Positions 57,505-64,000 of a DNA stretch of 64,000 nucleotides are shown here, piece after piece (the first letter of the stretch is position 1; each line of letters begins with the position of its first letter). The notes beneath the pieces were generated by a model. The model did not search any database and was not told the origin of the DNA. It saw only the letters and a program-made list of their open reading frames with translations. This DNA comes from Pythium myriotylum (lineage: Eukaryota; Oomycota; Peronosporomycetes; Pythiales; Pythiaceae), in NCBI GenBank assembly GCA_023091665.1, contig JALJCQ010000022.1:248001-312000 (forward strand), written 5' to 3'. The translations under genes were made by a program, and so were the position numbers.

Positions 57505-58242
57505 GGCGATGGCACGTTGTGTTGCGTAGATCAAATCGGCATTGACGCAGTTCAGATGAACGTGTTAAACACTAGAGTATTTTTGTTTACGTCAAGGATG
57601 ACTCGGTGACTATGAACTGTGGGAGATCAAGTCGCGCATGGTAGAAAAGAAAACGAGAATTTGGAAGAGAGCCGCGTAGGAAAGCCGAGGCTTTCGACGG
57701 AGGCAAAGAAAGACTGGCAGCAGGAAAAGATGAATCGTACGGAAACAGACCACAGAGGAGAAGACCATCAAAAGGCAAGAGCAGGGAGGCATTCGACAGA
57801 GGCAGCTCGAATGCTGATGCCATGATACACCTTTGTGCTAACTCATCGACGGCACTATCCTTGTGGGCAGCATCCGGAGCGTCACCGCCCCCTGCAGTCG
57901 CCTCCGATCCACCACTACCATGAGCCGTCAGAGCATGTTCCGAATCCTGAGCAGCGGTGGCAGTCGCTGGAGCATCTTGTGGCGCCGTCGCCGATTCTCT
58001 CGTTCGAGCCGCTGAGGAACTGCTTCTCGAGGAAGCACTCAAGCGTCCCAACCTCGGTCGGCCCGCGCTCCTTCTACGCCACACGTGTGTTCTTCTTCTT
58101 CGCCATGAGCTCGCCCTGGACGTTGCTGCGCGCGGCGAAGAACGCCGAGTTCTTGGTCTCCTGCTCGAGCTTGACGTCCATGGCCTTGCCCGAGGCCCCT
58201 GATTACCCATGACGTCAAACCTCAAGGCACAGTTTACGTCAC
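57505..58242. other. body of a possible non-autonomous DNA transposon
   Basis: Lies between the hairpins and the 12-bp repeats that share a motif. A minus-strand frame of 212 codons (57587-58225) is open but of biased, unconvincing composition. Another minus frame gives a protein-like fragment (MDVKLEQETKNSAFFAAR) that ends at a stop. Both could be remnants of captured coding sequence. Confidence 0.35.
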
Positions 58243-58314
58243 AGTTCGCGTGACGGTTCGCGTGACAGTTCGCGTGACAGTCCGCGTGACAGTTCGCGTG
58301 ACAGTCCGCGTGAT
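58243..58314 (+). repeat. six tandem copies of a 12-bp repeat
   Basis: Unit AGTTCGCGTGAC with T/C variation at the fourth base and one A/G variant. The same unit occurs at 57452-57466. Confidence 0.92.
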
Positions 58315-58413
58315 AGTATCAATACTAAGCTAATCAGCGACACTTTCACTCACGTACTAATATAAGTCGCATTCCATGTCACAGGTGTTTGACAAAGCGA
58401 CGTTTGTACTAAT

Positions 58414-59250
58414 TTAACTCTTCTGACACTTGGAGCGGTGGCGGTGTTGGCGCAGCGCAGGCTGGTTCGAAAACACGATTCCGCAGCACGAGCCTGGCTT
58501 CTGTTCTCTAATCTTCCTTGCAGCTTGCCCACGCGCGCGTCTCTCCACGTTATCTGGATGCTTGCAATCGTTCAGATGCTTAGAGACATACTTCTGGTAG
58601 TGGAAGTTCATCCGACAGTGTGGAGAGGGGTACCGCACATACGCAGCAGGAAACGTCGCGTTCTCAGGAGCCTCAAAGCCATCCACGACAACTGTTGCGT
58701 GAAAACGAATATTTTCCGCGGCATACGCGACTCCACAGTGAGTCAATTCGCCGCGGAACACAAGCATGCTGTCGACCGGCAGCATGATGTCCTTGGAGCG
58801 CTTCATGTCCACAACGCCAAAGCAGCCTGAGAACACTCGCAACGTAGTTCCAGCTTCAACGGATAAAAGCGCTGCAACAGGAATATGGTTGTGTTGATCA
58901 ATCGCGCGTCGAACCGACTCCGGCTGCATGTCGGTATGCGGACCCTGAACCGAACCACCAATCGTGCTCTTCAAAGCAAACACACTGTCCAGAGACCATT
59001 CGCTATCGACCATCTGCAACGCCAGGTTCATCGCATCCCATACACGCACAGCAGCACCACTACGAGGCACCTTCGCCTGTAAGCGGTGAGGATCAGGAGG
59101 CCCGCCGGGAAAAGAGAACAACTGCTCGTACGGGAATCGATGCACTTGTGAAATAGCGGCTCGCATATGAGAGGAGGTCAGGTCAACACCCACAACCGCG
59201 TACCCACGCGTTAAAAGCTCCTGCACTCTGTCCATGCACGACTCCTCCAT
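58414..59250 (-). CDS. 2OG-oxygenase-fold protein with C-terminal zinc fingers
   Basis: 278 residues from the ATG at 59250 (MEESCMDRVQELLTRGYAVV); the frame is open a further 39 codons. The middle looks like a double-stranded beta-helix: GPHTDMQPESV gives a candidate H105-x-D107 metal pair and ELTHCGVAYAAENIRFHATV a distal H171 with R182. The C terminus has two Cys/His clusters (CRMNFHYQKYVSKHLNDC and CCGIVFSNQPALRQHRHRSK followed by C), each like a C2HC zinc finger. No intron is seen. Intact and flanked by transposon debris, it may be a transposon-borne gene or a host gene family that spread with transposons. The enzyme assignment is inference from motif spacing only. Confidence 0.5.
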   Translation of the reverse strand: MEESCMDRVQELLTRGYAVVGVDLTSSHMRAAISQVHRFPYEQLFSFPGGPPDPHRLQAKVPRSGAAVRVWDAMNLALQMVDSEWSLDSVFALKSTIGGSVQGPHTDMQPESVRRAIDQHNHIPVAALLSVEAGTTLRVFSGCFGVVDMKRSKDIMLPVDSMLVFRGELTHCGVAYAAENIRFHATVVVDGFEAPENATFPAAYVRYPSPHCRMNFHYQKYVSKHLNDCKHPDNVERRARGQAARKIREQKPGSCCGIVFSNQPALRQHRHRSKCQKS

Positions 59251-60359
59251 CTTTCTTGTCAAACACTGAAGTGAGCAACCCCATAGCTGGATGGACACGG
59301 ACAGGATCCGGCGGTTTCGCCACGTCCCAGATTCTCGCAATGGGGTTGCCCACATTGCGTGGGACACACAACTTTGGATGCACCCGGGCCACGAGGCGTC
59401 TCCCCCTCCAAGTCCTACTGTTCTGGACTCCCAGACCCTCCACAGGCTGTGGCTCTGTACTAGTCTCCCCTTCCCTCCCTACCTGCTCATCACCGATCAC
59501 CCTACCTGTTCTACCCTTTGCTGCCGCTAAGAGATCCTTGCGCCCGAAGGACGCGACTCAGTATAGACTACTCCAGTGGTAGAGCGATACTGACACTTTT
59601 GGCTCTTAGTAGACGTTTTCGGTGAATGAAGCCTAAAACGCCTACGCCCGCGAGACTTTTTTGGTTGTATTAGAGTTGCTTTTGGTTTCCGATACCGAAA
59701 ACGCCACTGTTCGGAAGACGATTTTGGTATAAGTAGCCAGAAACGACCTCAGGCGTGCCGGAAACGTCTTCTTCATGGTCGCGCTTATGGCTCCACGAGC
59801 CATTCACGACTACATTTAACCATAAATGTCGTTTATTCGCGATCCCGCTACAAAAAAGGTTCGGGCGTGACATGAGCGTGACGAAAGGGCAACAGTTAGT
59901 TTTTTGCACCCGTTCAGCAGCACAACACCTGACCTTAACCCTTTCGTGGTAAATGGTACTTTTCTTTGCCCTTCTGATGTGTTTGCAAATGTGGGTAGTT
60001 GGATTCCCCTCAGAAGGGAACAGTTTGTTCCCTTTGGCAAAAGTGGGTATGGTTTCTGATAAAATCTGAGTCAACCTAAGTTGTTCCATATGGATGAATA
60101 TTCGCATTGTGCCGATAGCACTTGTAATTTGTATAGATTTTATCAGCCAATCATAGACCATTAAGTGTTTGTTTGGCCAATGATAGCCTCGAAGAGATCA
60201 TATCCAGCCAATGAGACTGCGGGGATCTGATGGCTGTTCAACTCCGACTGGTTCCGACATATTTTGTCGGAACGGCACCAGAAATATGGCTATGCGCATT
60301 CAAACACGAGTCATTTGCATATTCATTCGCATATCTACCGCATTCCGATCACCGTAACC
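59251..60359. other. about 1.1 kb without a supported gene; upstream region of the Crypton
   Basis: No frame with a recognisable domain. From about 59590 the composition is AT-rich. A GTTCC...GGAAC-like and repeated GCCAATGA-type motif (60128-60212) precedes the Crypton start, possibly its promoter or terminal region. Confidence 0.35.
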
Positions 60360-61698
60360 ATGAACCTTGCTCAGCTCCAACCTGTCAACACGCAGAAGGC
60401 CAAAATCCTTGCCCAAAATGTCTTTAAGCGTTTCCTGCATGAGCAGCATGTCCAAATGGACGATGTAACTGCCGCAGTTCAGAGCGACTCCACGGGCTCA
60501 ATTTTAGTGAGTCTTCTCGACCGCTTTGGTGTCCACCTTGCTTTCCAGGAGGGGAAGAAGGGCGAAAAGCTCGCGCACACCACCGTCATGCAGTACTTTC
60601 GTCAGGCCAAATTGTGGCTTCTCGACCGCTTTCCGCAGAGCAGTGCGCACGTCGAAGCAGCGCTACTCAAAAAAAGGTGGTCTCTTGGATCGCTACTGCA
60701 AGACCAGAGCTGAGGGTGCCGTGGTGAAACAAGTGCCAGCATGCAGCAAAGAAGACTTGTATTTACTCATGAATTATCTCTACTCAAACGCGAGCTCCGC
60801 CAGCGACTACCAGGATGTTGCATTGCTGGCGCTGTTGTGGTACCTCTTTGGTCGCGCGTCCGACTTGGCGCTTCTCAAGAAGCAGAACCTCTCGATGAAC
60901 GGAGCGAACGTCTTGTTCTTGCGCTTCGTCCGTGCCAAGACGTCCCAAGAGAACGGTTTGTCGATTTTTCCTGATGCTTGCGTGGTGACCTGTCCAATCA
61001 CAGCAATTGCGGCTGCATTAGCTATGCAAACGACGCCAAGTCCTCATCTCCTCCCTCACCTACCTGCACCCTCAAGCGCCGATCTCGCCGATTTTGGACC
61101 CCTCGTTCCGCTCACCGATGTTCTTGCAGGCACCGTCGCTGACTTAAACCTACTTGATCATACCACTGCAACAGAAGACACGTTGAAGCCAAAGAAGGCG
61201 GCCACCCCAGGTATCCACAGCTACGTCAACCGTCTTCTCGCGCGGATCGCAAAACCGTCTGGGGTGACCGCGACTTTGACCTCGCACTCGTTCCGCCGGG
61301 GTGGAGCACAAACGGCGAACGGCTGTCCAGATCTCACCTTGCAGTGGATCGCCGATCGCGGTGGCTGGAGTCTCTCGTCTACGAACAAAGCCTTTCAGTA
61401 CATCTTCAATACGACCCAAGAGGACCAAAAGGTCGCCAAGGTCCTCAGCGGATGGGATCCCAAGGCTCCAGTTCCCGTGGCAAACCTCGGCGGCTTCGAC
61501 TCGCTCACACGCGCGAAGCTCGACGTTGTGAAATCACGACTCTTTGCATGCTGCTCAAGCCTACAGACTGCAACACAAAACGTCAATCCGGCCGTCACTG
61601 ACATCCTGTGCGCTCACCTCCTGAAGGCGTTTCCCGAGCTATCGAAAAAAAATCGAGCGAGTCCGCTCGTAGCGCGCGTCGAGGAAGCTATCGCGTAG
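60360..61698 (+). pseudogene. Crypton tyrosine recombinase with a frameshift in an A7 run
   Basis: The first frame starts MNLAQLQPVNTQKAKILAQN and carries the N-terminal SAM-like (core-binding) region (AHTTVMQYFRQAKLWLLDRF). At CTCAAAAAAAGG (A7 near 60668-60676) similarity moves to the next frame, which runs to 61698. That frame holds the catalytic set of a tyrosine recombinase: R in LFGRASDLALL, H-x-x-R in TSHSFRRGGA, W in IADRGGW and the nucleophile Y in KAFQYIFN. One extra A, a sequencing error or slippage on the A-run would each explain the break. Otherwise no lesion. Cryptons move DNA with this single enzyme and leave no terminal inverted repeats. Confidence 0.85.
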
Positions 61699-61782
61699 GC
61701 TGATGTCGTCTATGAAGAACTCTTGGCTTGGGCCGTCCACCAAGCACAGATAGTCAATACCAGCGTCGTCTCAGAGACGAAA

Positions 61783-62439
61783 ATGGACTCGAAAGAAGCC
61801 GAGCTTTTCAAGACTCAAGCCGCTGTGATTGAGGAGTTACTCGGCCTAACAAAAACGCTCTCGATGCGGTTGAAAGACGTTGAGGCGCAGCTAGAGAATC
61901 CTCACAAGCGGAAGGCGCCAGCGGCGGAGCTACAAGAGAAACATGATCAGCTGTCTCAACCCAAGAAGACACGTAAGACAGCAAGCACAAACCTCATAGA
62001 CACTTGGTACGAATGGTACGCATGCCGCATGCACTCGAAGGAGGACGTTGACTCCAAGAAGAAGTCGGACGGGCGAAACGTCGTTGCTTTCATGAAACTG
62101 TTCGCTGGTGAATTCGCGCTGGACGAAGCTGCGCCAGGATTCCGCGATCAAGTGCTATCGCTTGCCTCCCGAACCACCGCACGAGTTCACGCATTCTTCG
62201 ACGAAAATGACGTGCGCGCGAGATCGACCGGAACCGCGCTTAAAGCTTTTCGCCAGCTTCACCGCGCCGGAAGCCTCAACCACCTCATCGACGAGTTCAC
62301 GCTCCGTGAGCGTGCTGGTCTGGTTGTCGATCCGACTCCGCCCGCCAGTCGGGCTGTGTTGTATCCCGTTAACGGCTCTGGAGTGCCAAACGGACTCAAG
62401 GAAAGGCACATCAAAGCAACAGCCCAAAGGCACGCTTAG
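61783..62439 (+). CDS. second ORF of the Crypton, function unknown
   Basis: 218 residues from MDSKEAELFKTQAAVIEELL. A heptad-rich N-terminal coiled coil (LLGLTKTLSMRLKDVEAQLE), a basic patch (PHKRKAP, KKTRKT) and an alpha-helical C-terminal part (DTWYEWYACRMHSKED, NVVAFMKLFAGEFALDEAAP). It starts 84 bp after the recombinase stop on the same strand, so it is probably part of the same element, perhaps a DNA-binding or dimerising accessory protein. No catalytic motif seen. Confidence 0.6.
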   Translation: MDSKEAELFKTQAAVIEELLGLTKTLSMRLKDVEAQLENPHKRKAPAAELQEKHDQLSQPKKTRKTASTNLIDTWYEWYACRMHSKEDVDSKKKSDGRNVVAFMKLFAGEFALDEAAPGFRDQVLSLASRTTARVHAFFDENDVRARSTGTALKAFRQLHRAGSLNHLIDEFTLRERAGLVVDPTPPASRAVLYPVNGSGVPNGLKERHIKATAQRHA

Positions 62440-62687
62440 ATAAACAGCCACTCCTTGCATCCGCTTGGCACTTTCAACGCACGCACGATCACTCGCACCA
62501 CGATCACGCTTGCCGCCCTGCCTTCTTTGTTTGTTTCATATCCTATGAATAAAACACAAACCAATACAACACTGTTGCAAAACATGAATGATCCTTGCGA
62601 TTCCACAGGTTACCGTCAATAGCTCTCTCATTCTCGAAGTAGCTGTGGTGAAGTGAGGTCGAGGTGGAGAAGCCAGGACGACGACGA
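62440..62687. other. AT-rich 3' flank of the Crypton
   Basis: No gene seen. Contains an AATAAA-like signal (ATGAATAAAACAC, near 62545), a plausible polyadenylation site for the upstream ORF. Confidence 0.4.
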
Positions 62688-62853
62688 CTTATCCGGATGG
62701 CTTATCCGGACGGCTTACCCGGACGGCTCACCCGGACGGCTTACCCAGACAGCTTACTCGGATGGCTTGTGCTCGGATGGCTTATGCTCGGATGGCTCGT
62801 CCAGACGGCTTACCCGGACGGCTTACCCAGACGGCTTACCCGGACGGCTTATC
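62688..62853 (+). repeat. 13-bp minisatellite
   Basis: About a dozen degenerate tandem copies of ACCCGGACGGCTT, with variants (ACTCGGATGGCTT, GTGCTCGGATGGCTT). It ends in the small inverted repeat ACGGCTT/AAGCCGT. Confidence 0.92.
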
Positions 62854-64000
62854 AAGCCGTCAAGGATGGGATGGGACAGTACATCCCACCATCTGTTTTG
62901 AGATCGGGCGGCCGTATGCGCAAGCAGCTGTTGAAGTCAGTGTGAGCCCACGTGGAAGCACGTCAGAATCATGGGAATGACCCGACGAGAAGGTGTATGC
63001 GCAAACAGTCAGGGGAATGTGAGGTCAGGAGAGCTCTGCAGCCTCCAAGTGAAGCATGATCATTGAAGGATGGTGATATAAACAGTACGGTAGGTAGGGT
63101 AGGGTAGGACTTTGCATTTTTAGGTTTGTAATTCAGTACCGAATTTCCCTTCGTATGCTCAAGTCACCCAGACAGCTTACTCGGATGGCTTGTGCTCGGA
63201 TGGCTTATGCTCGGATGGCTCGTCCAGACGGCTTACCCGGACGGCTTACCCAGACGGCTTACCCGGACGGCTTATCAAGCCGTCAAGGATGGGATGGGAC
63301 AGTACATCCCACCATCTGTTTTGAGATCGGGCGGCCGTATGCGCAAGCAGCTGTTGAAGTCAGTGTGAGCCCACGTGGAAGCACGTCAGAATCATGGGAA
63401 TGACCCGACGAGAAGGTGTATGCGCAAACAGTCAGGGGAATGTGAGGTCAGGAGAGCTCTGCAGCCTCCAAGTGAAGCATGATCATTGAAGGATGGTGAT
63501 ATAAACAGTACGGTAGGTAGGGTAGGGTAGGACTTTGCATTTTTAGGTTTGTAATTCAGTACCGAATTTCCCTTCGTATGCTCAAGACGTGGAAGCACGT
63601 CAGAATCATGGGAATGACCCGACGAGAAGGTGTATGCGCAAACAGTCAGGGGAATGTGAGGTCAGGAGAGCTCTGCAGCCTCCAAGTGAAGCATGATCAT
63701 TGAAGGATGGTGATATAAACAGTACGGTAGGTAGGGTAGGGTAGGACTTTGCATTTTTAGGTTTGTAATTCAGTACCGAATTTCCCTTCGTATGCTCAAG
63801 TCACCCAGACAGCTTACTCGGATGGCTTGTGCTCGGATGGCTTATGCTCGGATGGCTCGTCCAGACGGCTTACCCGGACGGCTTACCCAGACGGCTTACC
63901 CGGACGGCTTATCAAGCCGTCAAGGATGGGATGGGACAGTACATCCCACCATCTGTTTTGAGATCGGGCGGCCGTATGCGCAAGCAGCTGTTGAAGTCAG
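62743..64000 (+). repeat. 423-bp satellite containing the minisatellite, cut by the window edge
   Basis: Units begin at 62743, 63166 and 63803 with the same sequence. Between the second and third lies a truncated unit (about 63587-63802) that lacks the minisatellite half; 423 + 214 gives the 637-bp spacing. Each unit contains part of the 13-bp array, a GCGGCCGTATGCGCAAGCAG segment and a GGTAGGTAGGGTAGGGTAGG stretch. Units look identical where compared. The array continues beyond 64000. Confidence 0.93.

Noticed and set aside
58243..58314. CRISPR-like array
   Set aside because: The 12-bp units are contiguous without spacers, and the context is eukaryotic.
59555..59600. tRNA gene suggested by a GTGGTAGAGCG box
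   Set aside because: No matching anticodon arm or acceptor stem could be folded around it.
62688..62853. CDS in the minisatellite (80-90 codon frames)
   Set aside because: The peptides are translations of the 13-bp repeat in all three frames; no independent coding signal.
63085..63110. Telomere repeat
   Set aside because: GGTAGGTAGGGTAGGGTAGG is short and irregular, lies inside each satellite unit and is not a TTTAGGG array.

Overview
The window is nuclear DNA from an oomycete-like eukaryote. The evidence is densely packed genes on both strands with short GT-AG introns (56-75 bp), an intraflagellar transport gene (a zoospore-type flagellum), and transposon families typical of oomycetes (chromodomain Ty3/gypsy, PIF/Harbinger, Crypton). 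No bacterial operons, ribosome binding sites or organelle genes are seen. Genus cannot be read from the sequence; a Pythium/Phytophthora-type organism fits.

Positions 1-23041 are a conserved gene-rich block. In order: a partial gene at the left edge, a single-pass membrane protein, a ROK fructokinase, a METTL21-type methyltransferase, VPS33, a mitochondrial MidA/DUF185 methyltransferase, an ADD/PHD chromatin reader, a UBA-UAS-UBX p97 adaptor, fumarylacetoacetase, a BED-finger protein probably derived from a hAT transposase, the ESCRT-III factor IST1, a small membrane protein, IFT54/TRAF3IP1 with a doubled N-terminal domain, and a phytanoyl-CoA dioxygenase family protein. Exon structures were worked out by hand from splice signals, frame closure and family alignment. 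Genes are mostly divergent or tail-to-tail; one convergent pair is separated by only 16 bp. VPS33 (endolysosomal tethering) and IST1 (endosomal ESCRT) share a trafficking theme, but otherwise the neighbours do not form a pathway.

Positions 23406-52114 are a retrotransposon array. A Ty3/gypsy chromovirus-like element on the minus strand, with 303-bp LTRs and an ACCGA target duplication, inserted into what looks like the end of a Harbinger transposon. A 6915-bp segment made of 677 bp of left flank, the 3' LTR, the whole pol region and the 3' part of gag is then present four times in exact tandem, with one base difference noticed between copies. Only the right-hand copy keeps full gag, a possible primer binding site and the 5' LTR (complete element 44828-52114). 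Gag and pol are joined by a -1 frameshift at a G GGA AAC heptamer. Each copy also carries a long antisense ORF between pol and the 3' LTR.

Positions 52115-64000 are a transposon graveyard and repeat zone: a Harbinger element (Myb-like ORF broken by a frameshift, intact DDE transposase), LINE-type RNase H remnants, a broken C2H2/RING gene, a hairpin and 12-bp-repeat region, a 2OG-oxygenase-fold zinc-finger gene, a two-ORF Crypton with a frameshift in an A7 run, and a 423-bp satellite containing a 13-bp minisatellite that runs off the right edge.
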